64,000 nt of DNA from CBFHMJ01 sp965656875 (GTDB taxonomy: Bacteria > Pseudomonadota > Gammaproteobacteria > Enterobacterales > Alteromonadaceae): assembly GCA_965656875.1 (NCBI GenBank), contig CBFHMJ010000032.1:62001-126000 (forward strand), read 5' to 3'. The notes under the pieces are model-generated. The model searched no databases, had not been told where the DNA came from, and saw only the letters and a program-made list of their open reading frames with translations. The translations under genes and the position numbers were made by a program. This document shows, piece after piece, positions 26,415-36,237 of the stretch; within the stretch, counting starts at the first letter, position 1, and each line of letters starts with the position of its first letter.

Positions 26415-26977
26415 ATGGACGATATCTTTTCGGCCAGTTGTCGTAGTTGCTGACCGTGTTCTGCTACTGAGAAGTCAGGTAAACAAATCACATACTCATC
26501 GTGCATCAATGGAATGCCGAGATAATGGAATGTCTTTTTGAATGTTTCCACAAAGCAATCTGCAACCACAGGTTCTGCACCTGTGGACAGAACGATTGTT
26601 TTACGTCCTCGTAGTTCACGCCCTGTATCTTTATCAATTGATAGTAAATCAGTAAATCGGTCGACAAAGGTTTTGAGTTGCGCACTCATGGAATACCAGT
26701 AGATCGGTGAGGCAAAGATAATAATCTCATGCTCAATAATGCGTTTCATGATGGGCATGAATTCATCATCCTGATTGCGATGTTGGTAATCATAGGGAGT
26801 AATATTTGCTGCACCGACATCTATCACATTACATGAAAGTAAACTTGCCAGATAATCTGCGGCTTGCCCGGTATTGCCATCTCGTCTTGAACTACCAAAC
26901 ACTATGATTGCTTTTGTCACATTACTCACCTGAATGTTTTCTCTATGATTCGATTTGCCGATGTCGAAGCATTCCAA
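26411..26977 (-). CDS. Flavodoxin-fold NAD(P)H-dependent FMN reductase
   Basis: 188 residues from the ATG at 26977, which has a strong ribosome site (AAGGAAATTGGA). The Rossmann-like flavodoxin fold shows the FMN phosphate loop FGSSRRDGNTGQAADYL near residue 28, the isoalloxazine region FASPIYWYSMSAQLKTFVDR near 90-110, and STGAEP further on. Enzymes of this family reduce quinones, nitro compounds or azo dyes with NAD(P)H. It is divergent from the MarR regulator of the efflux operon, which often controls neighbouring detoxification genes; co-regulation is plausible but unproven. Confidence 0.87.
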   Translation of the reverse strand: MECFDIGKSNHRENIQVSNVTKAIIVFGSSRRDGNTGQAADYLASLLSCNVIDVGAANITPYDYQHRNQDDEFMPIMKRIIEHEIIIFASPIYWYSMSAQLKTFVDRFTDLLSIDKDTGRELRGRKTIVLSTGAEPVVADCFVETFKKTFHYLGIPLMHDEYVICLPDFSVAEHGQQLRQLAEKISSI

Positions 26978-27139
26978 TTTCCTTAATCCGGGTCAAGTAG
27001 AAAAGTGGTTTTAAAGCATGGATGTACTCGTTACTTGCCACTTTTTAATTTGTCACTGAAATGTCAATTTGTCTTCAAGGTGTCATTGTGTAAGTTAGTT
27101 GACATAATGTGTGGTAATTCATTGACCATCAGGATGACC

Positions 27140-27646
27140 ATGCGATTCTCAGAACTAGCTCGAATGATTTTTCAGTTAAATGCGTTGTTGGAAGAAAAAG
27201 GCGACTGGCTAACCGATGATTTGCCCATTAACAGTTCACGTTGGCGTGTGTTAGACGTTCTCGACAGAGCACAGCAACCAATGCCAGCGGCACATATTGC
27301 CAAAGACATGGGTTTAACTCGTCAAAATGTTACCCGGTTAACAAATGACCTGGTTAAAGAAGGTTATCTGGCCACCAGTGATAATCCATATCACCAGCGA
27401 GCAAAGCTGGTCAGCATTACCGAGAAAGGGCGAGTGATTTTTGAAGAAATTAAACGACGTCGGGATTTTGCAACGGATTTATTGTTGGCTGAATACCCGC
27501 CTGAAAAATTGGAGCAGACCATAGAGTCGTTGCAGCAACTACAGTCAATCACAGAAGATATTTTTAAGACTCGGTTCGATGAACTGGCGAAAAATAAACA
27601 ACGTTATCAATCCGAAGAAGTACCACAGCATGAAGGGGAGTCTTAA
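27140..27646 (+). CDS. MarR-family regulator
   Basis: About 168 residues from the ATG at 27140, preceded by CAGGATGACC; an upstream extension to 27005 has no family similarity and is probably untranslated. The winged helix-turn-helix is visible: SRWRVLDVLDRAQQPMPAAH, then IAKDMGLTRQNVTRLTNDLV, then the wing QRAKLVSITEKG. MarR proteins are dimeric repressors released by phenolic or other small ligands. The gene is first of a marR-adaptor-RND operon (the next start follows one base after its stop), the usual layout for ligand-induced efflux. A 7-bp inverted repeat ATGTCAA/TTGACAT (27061-27105) lies in the upstream region and is a possible but weak operator. Confidence 0.9.
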   Translation: MRFSELARMIFQLNALLEEKGDWLTDDLPINSSRWRVLDVLDRAQQPMPAAHIAKDMGLTRQNVTRLTNDLVKEGYLATSDNPYHQRAKLVSITEKGRVIFEEIKRRRDFATDLLLAEYPPEKLEQTIESLQQLQSITEDIFKTRFDELAKNKQRYQSEEVPQHEGES

Positions 27647-27647
27647 C

Positions 27648-28730
27648 ATGCGCGCATTGTTTCCACTTTTATTATCCAGCATATTTGTTCTCTCAGGCTG
27701 TAACGAAGAAGTCGTCAAGATTCAAAAACAGCATGTTCGGCCAGTTAAACTAACCACCGTTTTGTCCAATCAGAATCCTGAAATCCGTGAATTCCCAGGA
27801 ACAGTGGCGGCAGCCAAAGTCTCTGAACTGTCGTTTCGTATTAATGGTGAATTAAATGAACGACCAGTGTTGAGTGGCGAACGTGTAACGAAAGGACAAT
27901 TAATCGCACGGCTTGATGACAACGATTTGCAACAGGATTTGAAAAACTCAAAAGCAGATTATGAATTTGCTGAAGCGGAGTACCAGCGGATTAATTCGAT
28001 CTATGAACAAAAGCTGGTGTCACGTTCCGCCTATGATCAGGCCAGAACGCGCAAAGTAGAAGCAGAATCACGGCTGGATAAAGCGCGTAATAATCTGTCT
28101 TACAGTGTGATTCGAGCACCATTTGATGGCGTGGTTAGTAATGTACTGGTTGATAATTTTCAGTCCGTTACCGCTAAACAGTCTATCGTTACTCTTCAGG
28201 GTGAAGACATGATAGAAATCGTGATTCAGATGCCTGAAAAAATTGTCGCCAATGTGCGCAAAGATGCTGGCCAATCCAGCTACCGCCCTGAAGTAACATT
28301 TGCATCAATTACTGATAAATCCTTTCCAGCAACATACAAGGAATACTCCGCTCAAGCTAACCCGGGCTCTCAAACGTATGATGTGACCTTCATGATGGAG
28401 CGTCCTGAGGACTTACTGATTTTGCCTGGCATGACGGCTACGGTGCAAATGAATCTGAGCAAAATTCTACGAGAAGAAAAACGTAATCATCTTTTAGTTG
28501 ACCCTCAGGCTGTTGTAACGGCGGATGGCAGCAAAGGCAGCTTCGTCTGGCGCTATGATGTGGACTCGGGCAAGGTGAATAAGGTTAACGTTACACTGGG
28601 TAATGTCATTGATGGTGGTATTCAAATTATTGATGGTTTGCAAGCCGGTGATCAGGTTGTTCTGGCCGGTATGCACTTATTAACAGATGGACAAACAGTC
28701 AAACCATTGAAGAAGGAGCGTGGCCTGTGA
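27648..28730 (+). CDS. RND efflux periplasmic adaptor lipoprotein
   Basis: 360 residues from the ATG at 27648 with GGGGAG upstream. The signal peptide ends in the lipobox LSGC, so the protein is anchored to the inner membrane by lipid. It has the HlyD/AcrA architecture: barrel-sandwich halves (SELSFRINGELNERPVLSGE and SYSVIRAPFDGVVSNVLVDN), an alpha-hairpin between them (SKADYEFAEAEYQRINSIYE), then beta-barrel and membrane-proximal domains. It bridges the inner-membrane pump to an outer-membrane channel; no TolC-like gene is nearby. The pump gene overlaps its stop by four bases. Confidence 0.94.
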   Translation: MRALFPLLLSSIFVLSGCNEEVVKIQKQHVRPVKLTTVLSNQNPEIREFPGTVAAAKVSELSFRINGELNERPVLSGERVTKGQLIARLDDNDLQQDLKNSKADYEFAEAEYQRINSIYEQKLVSRSAYDQARTRKVEAESRLDKARNNLSYSVIRAPFDGVVSNVLVDNFQSVTAKQSIVTLQGEDMIEIVIQMPEKIVANVRKDAGQSSYRPEVTFASITDKSFPATYKEYSAQANPGSQTYDVTFMMERPEDLLILPGMTATVQMNLSKILREEKRNHLLVDPQAVVTADGSKGSFVWRYDVDSGKVNKVNVTLGNVIDGGIQIIDGLQAGDQVVLAGMHLLTDGQTVKPLKKERGL

Positions 28731-31700
28731 ATATTGCTGAATACTCGATTAAAAACAGAGTAATCAGCGCAACGTTCACGTTATTGCTGTTACTTGGCGG
28801 TATGTTTTCATTCACGAAACTAGGACAGTTGGAATTCCCTGAATTCACTTTGAAAACGGCGCTGGTTATCACGGCCTATCCGGGTGCATCACCAGAACAG
28901 GTTGAGGAAGAAGTTACGCTTCAGTTGGAAGACGCTATTCAGCAACTGGAATATGTAAAAGACATCACATCGATCAACTCTAATGGCTTGTCGCAAATTA
29001 TTGTTCAGATGGGCAATAAGTATCGCAAAGATGACTTAAAGCAAATCTGGGATGAACTTCGCCGAAAGGTGAATGACACTCGAAAAGATTTGCCTTCTGG
29101 TGCAATGACACCGGATGTTATTGATGATTTTGGTGATGTTTACGGCATTTTGTACGGTGTGACTGGCGACAATTTCACGAACAAAGAAATTACAGATTAT
29201 CTGGACCTGTTGCGCCGGGAACTGGTATTGGTTGATGGCGTGAAAAAAGTCCAGGTTGACGGTGATATTGGTGAACATATCTATATTGAAATTTCCCGTC
29301 AAAAACTGGCTAATTTGGGTATCAGCATTGAGCAAATCATCAATCTGATTAATCAGCATAATGTTGTCAGTAATGCCGGAAAAGTGTTTACCGGCACAGA
29401 AACAATTCGTATAGCACCAACTGGTGAATACCAGAATCTGTCTGATTTGCAGCATTTATTAATCAGTGACAGTGGCAGCGATCGTCTGTTGTACTTGAAA
29501 GACGTTGCAGAGATCCGTCGTGGTTATGAAGAGTTACCTTCAAAAGTTTATCGATTCCAGGGCAATTCTGCGTTAACGCTGGGTATTTCCTTTGCGTCAA
29601 ATGTCAATGTGGTCGATGTCGGTCATGCAGTCGCGTTAAAAATGGAAGAGTTGGAAAGCGAGCGGCCCATTGGCATTAACATCCATACCATCTATAACCA
29701 GCCTGAACTGGTGAAGAAATCCGTCAATGCATTCTTGTGGAATCTGGTTGCTGCGATTGTCGTCGTGATTGCTGTCCTGTTGTTTTTCATGGGATTCAAG
29801 AGTGGTGTTTTGATGGGTATCAACCTGTTACTCACGATTCTTGGCACCTTTATCGTTATGAGTATTGCTGATATCAATCTGCAATTGATCTCACTGGGAG
29901 CATTGATTATCGCTCTCGGTATGCTGGTGGATAATGCGATTGTGATCACGGAAGGCGTGTTAGTCGGGATGCAACGGGGCCAGAGTGTTCTGAATTCGGC
30001 TAAATCTATTGTAACCCACACAAAATGGCCACTGTTAGGCGCAACAATTATAGCAATTACTGCATTTGCTCCGATTGGTCTGTCGAGTGATTCTACCGGT
30101 GAATTTGTCGGCTCATTATTCTGGGTATTAGCCATTTCGTTGTTGTTAAGCTGGATCACCGCAATTACGTTGACGCCATTCTTTTGTCATTTGTTTTTCA
30201 AAGACCCAAAAGGTGGAGAAGAAATTACCGATCCTTATCAGGGTGCATTGTTCACTATCTATAAAGGGTTGTTAGCCTGGAGTTTACGTAATCGTGTTGT
30301 CACTATCAGCCTGGTGCTGGCAGCTCTGGTTGCTGCTGTGATGGGATTTGGTCATGTGAAACAAGTCTTCTTCCCGGCTTCCACCACGCCGATCTATTTT
30401 GTGGATTACTGGTTACCGTCCAGCCACGATATTCGCTCCATGCAAAGTGAGATTTCCACGCTGGAAAACTCTGTGAGTGAGTTGGATGAAGTAAAACAAG
30501 TCACGACTGTTATGGGACAGGGAGCGCAACGATTTGTGCTGACCTATAACCCGGAGAAAGGCTATGGCAACTACGGTCAGTTGATTGTGGAAACCAATGA
30601 TCTGGAAAGTCAGGAAGAGGCGATGGTTAAAACCGTAGCCTTGCTACGCAATGAGCATCCAGAAGCTAAATACAAGGTGCAGAAAATGGAAAATGGCCCA
30701 GCACCTACGGCAAAAATTGAAGCTCGTTTTTCCGGCCCGGACCCTGACGTGTTGCGTGGCCTGGCCCAGCAAACCATGGACATCTTTAAAAGTGATCCGT
30801 GGACTGACAGCATTCGACATGACTGGCAAGAACAAGCCAAAGTGATCGTTCCTCATTTATTAGAATCTCAGGCTCGCAAAGCGGGTATTTCGAAACAGAA
30901 TCTTGATGATACGTTGTTGATTGGTTTTAGCGGTAAACGACTGAATTCAATGTACCGGGAACATTCAGATTTGCTTCCTATGGTATTGCGCTCTCCAGAC
31001 GATGAACGATTAAATCCTTCCAGCATTAATGATTTGCAGGTCTGGAGTCCTGAATACCGCACGTATGTGCCGATTTCTCAGGTCGTCTCTGAGTTTGAGA
31101 CTGCATGGCACGACCCGTTGATCATGCGTCGGGACAGACGACGGAATATCTCTGTACTGGCAGAACCAGTGCCGTTGAGCCCGCAAACGGCTGACACCAT
31201 ATTTAAACGTCTGAAACCACAGGTTGAAGCCATTCCGCTGCCGGACGGTTATCAGTTGGAGTGGGGTGGTGAATATGAATCATCGAATGATGCGCGTCAG
31301 GCTTTGTTCGCATCGTTACCTATGGGCATTCTGGTGATGTTCTTAATTACCCTGTTTTTGTTCAACAGTGTGCGTCAGCCAGTAGTTATCTGGCTAACGG
31401 TGCCATTATCAGTCATTGGTATTAGTGCTGGTTTACTCGCCATTGATGCGCCGTTTGGGTTCATGGCGTTACTGGGCATGTTAAGTCTGAGTGGCATGAT
31501 TATCAAAAATGGTATTGTGTTGGTCGAGCAGATAAAGCTGGAAAGTGATAATGCAGAATCGGCTTATCAGGCGTTGGTTGATGCTTCTGTTAGTCGAGTC
31601 CGTCCGGTTTCTATGGCTGCAATCACCACGATGTTAGGCATGATACCGCTGTTCTTTGATGCGTTCTTCAGTTCAATGGCCGTTACCATCACGTTTGGTC

Positions 31701-31786
31701 TGGGTTTTGCGACAGTGTTGACTTTAATCGTATTGCCAGTACTGTATGCCGTTTTTTACCGGATACGTCCTGTGACAGGGGTATAA
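28727..31786 (+). CDS. RND multidrug-type efflux permease (first system)
   Basis: 1019 residues, the normal RND length, starting at a GTG that overlaps the adaptor's TGA (GTGA) behind AAGGAG, hence translational coupling. Twelve membrane helices and two large periplasmic loops are recognisable, with PEFTLKTALVITAYPGASPEQ at the start of the first porter domain. The TM4 proton-relay segment reads LGMLVDNAIVITEG: the first Asp is kept and the second position is Asn, as in many HAE-type pumps. The C-terminal helix GLGFATVLTLIVLPVLYAVF is typical. It exports hydrophobic compounds using the proton gradient; substrate unknown. Closest in style to HAE1 pumps rather than metal CusA/CzcA pumps. Confidence 0.95.
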   Translation: MNIAEYSIKNRVISATFTLLLLLGGMFSFTKLGQLEFPEFTLKTALVITAYPGASPEQVEEEVTLQLEDAIQQLEYVKDITSINSNGLSQIIVQMGNKYRKDDLKQIWDELRRKVNDTRKDLPSGAMTPDVIDDFGDVYGILYGVTGDNFTNKEITDYLDLLRRELVLVDGVKKVQVDGDIGEHIYIEISRQKLANLGISIEQIINLINQHNVVSNAGKVFTGTETIRIAPTGEYQNLSDLQHLLISDSGSDRLLYLKDVAEIRRGYEELPSKVYRFQGNSALTLGISFASNVNVVDVGHAVALKMEELESERPIGINIHTIYNQPELVKKSVNAFLWNLVAAIVVVIAVLLFFMGFKSGVLMGINLLLTILGTFIVMSIADINLQLISLGALIIALGMLVDNAIVITEGVLVGMQRGQSVLNSAKSIVTHTKWPLLGATIIAITAFAPIGLSSDSTGEFVGSLFWVLAISLLLSWITAITLTPFFCHLFFKDPKGGEEITDPYQGALFTIYKGLLAWSLRNRVVTISLVLAALVAAVMGFGHVKQVFFPASTTPIYFVDYWLPSSHDIRSMQSEISTLENSVSELDEVKQVTTVMGQGAQRFVLTYNPEKGYGNYGQLIVETNDLESQEEAMVKTVALLRNEHPEAKYKVQKMENGPAPTAKIEARFSGPDPDVLRGLAQQTMDIFKSDPWTDSIRHDWQEQAKVIVPHLLESQARKAGISKQNLDDTLLIGFSGKRLNSMYREHSDLLPMVLRSPDDERLNPSSINDLQVWSPEYRTYVPISQVVSEFETAWHDPLIMRRDRRRNISVLAEPVPLSPQTADTIFKRLKPQVEAIPLPDGYQLEWGGEYESSNDARQALFASLPMGILVMFLITLFLFNSVRQPVVIWLTVPLSVIGISAGLLAIDAPFGFMALLGMLSLSGMIIKNGIVLVEQIKLESDNAESAYQALVDASVSRVRPVSMAAITTMLGMIPLFFDAFFSSMAVTITFGLGFATVLTLIVLPVLYAVFYRIRPVTGV

Positions 31787-31793
31787 TCCGATA

Positions 31794-31869
31794 TAGACAG
31801 ATAGCTGACTACTCTGTCTAAACCTTTACTATGCTTATAGTCAGGTGAGCAATCGGTGCTTACCTGACT
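31794..31869 (+). promoter_or_regulatory. Two tandem hairpins between the RND gene and ribA
   Basis: Hairpin 1: TAGACAGA (31794-31801) with TCTGTCTA (31813-31820). Hairpin 2: AGTCAGGTGAGC (31839-31850) with GCTTACCTGACT (31858-31869), 12 bp with one G-U pair and a 7-nt loop. Neither is followed by a T-run. They may protect the 3' end of the pump mRNA or form a leader for ribA. I see no FMN (RFN) riboswitch consensus. Confidence 0.45.
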
Positions 31870-31944
31870 GGCCGTTGGCATAGTCAGATTGCCTTATCGC
31901 TCTGTCATCGGCTATGAACAACTAGCGCACAATGAGAGCAATAC

Positions 31945-32526
31945 ATGGTTAAATTTCATGCTTCCACCCGCCTGCCAACTAAATTTGGTACGTTTCAGCT
32001 TCATGGCTTTACTGAGGAATCCTCGAACAAGGAGCATGTAGCAATGACCTTTGGAGAATGGACAAAGGATGAGCCCGTCATGATGCGTATTCATTCTGAA
32101 TGTCTGACCGGGGATGCGTTATTCAGCCTTCGTTGTGATTGTGGGCCGCAACTTGAAAAGGCATTACAGGATATTGCGAACAATGGCTCAGGTATTTTGC
32201 TTTATCTTCGGCAGGAAGGCCGTGGTATCGGGCTTATCAACAAAATCAAAGCGTATAAACTTCAGGATGAAGGTAAAGATACAGTAGACGCTAATATTCA
32301 TTTAGGTTTTGATAGTGACTTACGTAACTATGATTTATGCAAAACGATGCTGGATCATCTGGGCGTACAAAAGATAAACCTGCTTACGAATAATCCCAGA
32401 AAAGTAAAAGCGTTGGAAGATATGGGATTTGACGTGAACAGAACCGCTATTATTACGGGTCACAATGAAGCAAATGAAAAATATATCTCAACGAAGAGAC
32501 AAAAACTGGGTCATATGATCCCGTAA
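31945..32526 (+). CDS. ribA: GTP cyclohydrolase II
   Basis: 193 residues, near E. coli RibA (196). It catalyses the first step of riboflavin synthesis, opening the imidazole ring of GTP. Zinc ligands Cys53, Cys64 and Cys66 sit in HSECLTGDALFSLRCDCGPQ. The segments LYLRQEGRGIGL (catalytic loop) and LLTNNPRKVKALEDMG near the C-terminus are diagnostic. It is a stand-alone GCHII without the RibB domain. No other riboflavin gene is near. The gene has about 160 bp of upstream region with two hairpins. Confidence 0.97.
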   Translation: MVKFHASTRLPTKFGTFQLHGFTEESSNKEHVAMTFGEWTKDEPVMMRIHSECLTGDALFSLRCDCGPQLEKALQDIANNGSGILLYLRQEGRGIGLINKIKAYKLQDEGKDTVDANIHLGFDSDLRNYDLCKTMLDHLGVQKINLLTNNPRKVKALEDMGFDVNRTAIITGHNEANEKYISTKRQKLGHMIP

Positions 32527-32791
32527 AATTTTAGCGACAAAGACCGACAACCTTTTGTGAATAGTTTACTGGATTGAAACGGTCTGGTTATCAGTTTGTA
32601 GCAAAAAAATTGTTTGTTTTATAAAGGATTATTTTCCAACTTAAGTCGTGAAATTTGCGATTTTTACATTACACTTAGATTATAAATTGACCACATTGTT
32701 AAAACGATCTGGTCGTAATGAATGACCGATCTGAGCACTGGAATTCAGCGCGTCAATACAAATTTCGTCAGCAAGTACGCAGAGGACTATT

Positions 32792-32998
32792 ATGAGTATC
32801 AAGAAAGGTATTTATAAGCACTTCAAAGGTAACCTGTACAATGTGTTAGAGGTTGCAAAGCACAGTGAAACCATGGAGGAGTACGTTGTTTATAAAGCGT
32901 TGTACGGTGAAGAAGGTATCTGGATTCGTCCACTGGACATGTTCACGGAAACGATAGTCAGAGATGGAAAGGAATTAAAACGATTCGAACTGGTGTAA
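32792..32998 (+). CDS. DUF1653 protein
   Basis: 68-residue protein matching the small DUF1653 family: GIYKHFKGNLYNVLEVAKHSET, then YVVYKALYGEEGIWIRPLDMF and a conserved FEL near the end. It is soluble and cytosolic with no known catalytic residues. The ATG has GAGGACTATT upstream. It has its own 265-bp leader and a strong terminator, so it is transcribed alone. Function unknown. Confidence 0.9.
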   Translation: MSIKKGIYKHFKGNLYNVLEVAKHSETMEEYVVYKALYGEEGIWIRPLDMFTETIVRDGKELKRFELV

Positions 32999-33037
32999 AG
33001 CCAGTCTGCACAGTTCCACCCAGCCAGCAAATTATTC

Positions 33038-33074
33038 AAAAAAACGGTGCCTTGTAAGGGGCACCGTTTTTTTA
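33038..33074. terminator. Bidirectional terminator
   Basis: AAAAAAACGGTGCC (33038-33051) pairs with GGCACCGTTTTTTT (33060-33073), with an 8-nt loop and T-runs on both strands. It serves the DUF1653 gene on plus and the second RND operon on minus. Confidence 0.92.
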
Positions 33075-33138
33075 CGACCAATAATCTATTTCATGCAAAT
33101 CAGCCGCTCTGAAAATCCCTTGTGAAGATGGTTAGACG

Positions 33139-36100
33139 TTAAAAGCAGTCAGCTTCACTTGAGGTTATGTGTTTGCTGGTAAACCACTGATAAAGAACAG
33201 GAACCACAAACAAGGTTAATAGCGTTGACAGAAGTAACCCGGAGATAATGGCCCAGCCCATTGGCGACCACATCGTCGAATTTTGTAAGGTTAATGGCAG
33301 TAAGCCACCAATAGTTGTCATCGTCGTTAGTAGAATAGGACTTAAACGACTCACACCAGAATGAATAATTGCTTCTTGAACTGAACAGCCTTGTTCACGT
33401 TGTTGGTTTGCCATGTCGACCAGAATAATGGAGTTATTAACAACGATCCCAATCAACGATGTCAGCCCAACAAAGGCGGTGAATGAGAAAGTATAACCAG
33501 TCAGATACAGCCCGAAGAAGGCACCACTGATAGCAAATGGAATCGCCGCAAAAATAATCAGAGGTTGTTTAAAGGAGCGGAATTGTAAAACCAGTACCGC
33601 AAAGATCCCCATTAAAGCTACCAGGAAAGCTTGCGCCATTCCGCCAAATGATTCCTTCCTGTTTTCCTGTTCACCGCCAATTAAATATTTTGTACCTTCC
33701 GGCATGTTGGCTGCATCCAGTTTTTCGATAATTTGATTGGTGATGATCTCGGTTTGATAACCCCGTTTTACATCCGCAGTTACGCGCGCCATACGTTCCA
33801 TGTTGTGATGTTGGAAGCGTGGAATGACGGTTTTAAATTCTATTGTCGCCAGCTGTGTAATGGGGATCAGTTGTCCATTGGCAGACTGAACTGTCATGGT
33901 ATCGAATTCGTCGATGGAAGGTTCATTGGTTGCAGATGCACGTACCACGATGGGGTAGTCATCGCCACGTTCATCGCGATAAAGTCCGGCATTGGTTCCG
34001 ACCAGGCTGGTTTTGATCGTGTTATCAATTGCAGTGATTGAAACGCCATGCAGCGCCGCTTTTTCACGATTGATAGTAACTTGTAGATCGATTTTATTTT
34101 TACTCATCGGATTATCGACACTGACAGTACCGTCTACGGATTCAACAATGGACTCCGTAATCATCGCCGCCTCACGAATATCATTGAGGTTGTCACCAAC
34201 AAGCCTGATTTCAACCGGGGCCTCGTATGGAGGGCCTTGCATAAATTCTTTAATCGTCACTTTAGCGCCAGCAATACTGGCAAAATAGGCTCTGAGTTCG
34301 TTAATGAAGGCACCTGATTCATCGGCATTGTAGTGAGTCAGTTGCACGTAAAGTTGCGCGTAGTTAGGCACCTGACGACGCGGAAATTCATTGTAATAGA
34401 TTCTGGGATTGCCTTTACCTATGTTGCGGGTGATCGATTTCACTAACGGATTTTGTCGCACATGTTCGGTAATTTTTGTGGCAAGTGCTTCTGTTTTTTC
34501 AAATGATGCGCCTTCCGGTAAATCGATATTGATTAGCATGGATGGCTTTTCAGCTTTAGGAAATAAGCTCACGCCAATTTTAGGTAACAGAGCGATACTG
34601 CTGGCGAAAATTAAGGTGGCAATCAGCATGATAGTTTTCGGCCAGCGCAAAGAGAAGCTAATGCCTCGTTTGTACTGGTTGTTTGCCAGATTTTCTATCC
34701 AGCGTTGTACTGGTGGCGTGGAAGGTTTCTTGTTCTTCAGTAATAAACTGGCCAGCAGTGGCGAAAACGTAATAGCGACCAGTAATGAAGCGAATAACGT
34801 TAAGACAACCGTAACAGGCATTGAACGCATAAACGTACCAGAACCGGTTTGTAATAACAGGATTGGGAAGAACGATAAAACGGTGGTAATCGTGCCGCTG
34901 GCGACAGACATGGCAACTTGTGATACACCTCGTTCAGCCGCTTTAAACGACGAGGTTTCTTTACGGGCATGACGACCTACATTATCAGTGACAACAATCG
35001 CATTATCGACTAACAAGCCAAGGGCGATAACCAGTCCGACAATCGACATTTGTTGCAAACCAAATCCGGTGAAATCAAGCCAGCCTAAAGCAATCAGTAC
35101 AGACATTGGAATGGCAATTACAACAACGAATGATGAGCGAAAACCAAGCACCGCTAATGCAAAAACGCCAACCAGGATTAAACCTTGAAGCAAGTTGTCG
35201 AAGAAATCATTGATTCGCTCTTCCACACTGAAACTTTGGTCGTGTATGTATTCAGCGGTAATGTTGTCGGGTAACTCTTCCATAAAGAGTGCAGTTTCTT
35301 TCTTTACATTTTCCAGTACATGGAAAATGTTGCTGCCTTTACGTTGCACGACTAAAACAAACACCGCAGGCTTTTCGTTGAATGATGCCAGATAGGTTGG
35401 AATGCCATCATCAATTTTTACTTCTGCAATATCTTCAACATACACCACATGTTCAGCGCCCTGGTTAACGATCGTTCGTTTTAATTCTTCTGGCGTATCG
35501 AAGTCACCACTGGTTTTAACGGTAAAGCGTCTGGAGCCTGCATTTACGTGTCCGGCTGGGATATTGGCACTGGCGCTACTGACAGCACTGGTTAATTGTT
35601 CAATAGAAATTCCCAACTCTCTCATTTTGACCAGATTGGCAATGACTTGTAGTTGTTGTTCAGGAAACCCTGCAATATCAACGCGTTTTACACCGGACTG
35701 ACGTTGCAGGCGTTTTTCCAGTTTTTCAGCGTAATACTTGAGCTCTCGGTAGCTGGCGGTGTCTGACAACAAGCCGATTTGCACAATATTGACGTCAGCG
35801 GGTGATATTTTTTCGATGGCCAGACGTTGAATGTCGTCAGGTAAATCATTGCGTATACGGGAAATAGCAGCAACGACATCGTCATATTTTTCTTCCGGAT
35901 CACTGCCAAAAATGAATTCAATTCGAGTCGCTGACAACCCATCCTCGATATCCGTTTTCATGACTTTAATATCTTCAAGCTCATTCAGCGCTTCTTCGAC
36001 TTTATCGACAATTAGCTTTTCCATGTCTTCCGGGCTGGTGCCCTGACTAATGACGCTAATCATACTGGCGGGGAAATCAAATTGAGGGTCTTCTGAACGA

Positions 36101-36198
36101 GGCATGGTGAGTAGGGAAACCAGGCCAAGTACAACGAGTAACAATAGTGCGATGATGGAAAACTGATAGTTTTTCAACGCCAGTTTGGAGATATTCAT
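33139..36198 (-). CDS. RND efflux permease (second system)
   Basis: 1019 residues with full RND topology. The start MNISKLALKNYQFSIIALLL and the first porter motif DFPASMISVISQGTSPEDME are typical. TM4 reads LGLLVDNAIVVTDN, with the proton-relay Asp followed by Asn. The late segment GLTSLIGIVVNNSIILVDMA corresponds to the second RND half. It belongs to the HAE1 group and differs clearly in sequence from the first pump in this window despite identical length. Its adaptor gene is directly upstream. No local regulator is obvious; the upstream DUF938 gene is unrelated. Confidence 0.95.
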   Translation of the reverse strand: MNISKLALKNYQFSIIALLLLVVLGLVSLLTMPRSEDPQFDFPASMISVISQGTSPEDMEKLIVDKVEEALNELEDIKVMKTDIEDGLSATRIEFIFGSDPEEKYDDVVAAISRIRNDLPDDIQRLAIEKISPADVNIVQIGLLSDTASYRELKYYAEKLEKRLQRQSGVKRVDIAGFPEQQLQVIANLVKMRELGISIEQLTSAVSSASANIPAGHVNAGSRRFTVKTSGDFDTPEELKRTIVNQGAEHVVYVEDIAEVKIDDGIPTYLASFNEKPAVFVLVVQRKGSNIFHVLENVKKETALFMEELPDNITAEYIHDQSFSVEERINDFFDNLLQGLILVGVFALAVLGFRSSFVVVIAIPMSVLIALGWLDFTGFGLQQMSIVGLVIALGLLVDNAIVVTDNVGRHARKETSSFKAAERGVSQVAMSVASGTITTVLSFFPILLLQTGSGTFMRSMPVTVVLTLFASLLVAITFSPLLASLLLKNKKPSTPPVQRWIENLANNQYKRGISFSLRWPKTIMLIATLIFASSIALLPKIGVSLFPKAEKPSMLINIDLPEGASFEKTEALATKITEHVRQNPLVKSITRNIGKGNPRIYYNEFPRRQVPNYAQLYVQLTHYNADESGAFINELRAYFASIAGAKVTIKEFMQGPPYEAPVEIRLVGDNLNDIREAAMITESIVESVDGTVSVDNPMSKNKIDLQVTINREKAALHGVSITAIDNTIKTSLVGTNAGLYRDERGDDYPIVVRASATNEPSIDEFDTMTVQSANGQLIPITQLATIEFKTVIPRFQHHNMERMARVTADVKRGYQTEIITNQIIEKLDAANMPEGTKYLIGGEQENRKESFGGMAQAFLVALMGIFAVLVLQFRSFKQPLIIFAAIPFAISGAFFGLYLTGYTFSFTAFVGLTSLIGIVVNNSIILVDMANQQREQGCSVQEAIIHSGVSRLSPILLTTMTTIGGLLPLTLQNSTMWSPMGWAIISGLLLSTLLTLFVVPVLYQWFTSKHITSSEADCF

Positions 36199-36237
36199 GA
36201 GAATCCTTGCGAGGAAGTAATGCGTGGGTGATACATG

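Noticed and set aside
27061..27105. MarR operator from ATGTCAA/TTGACAT
   Set aside because: Only 7 bp arms, 31 bp apart, in AT-rich DNA; could be chance, so kept as a remark and not as a feature.
29692..30159. 155-codon minus-strand frame inside the first RND pump gene
   Set aside because: Reverse complement of membrane-helix codons commonly stays open; the RND frame is unmistakable.
31787..31944. FMN riboswitch upstream of ribA
   Set aside because: The conserved RFN box segments are not present; only two simple hairpins are seen.
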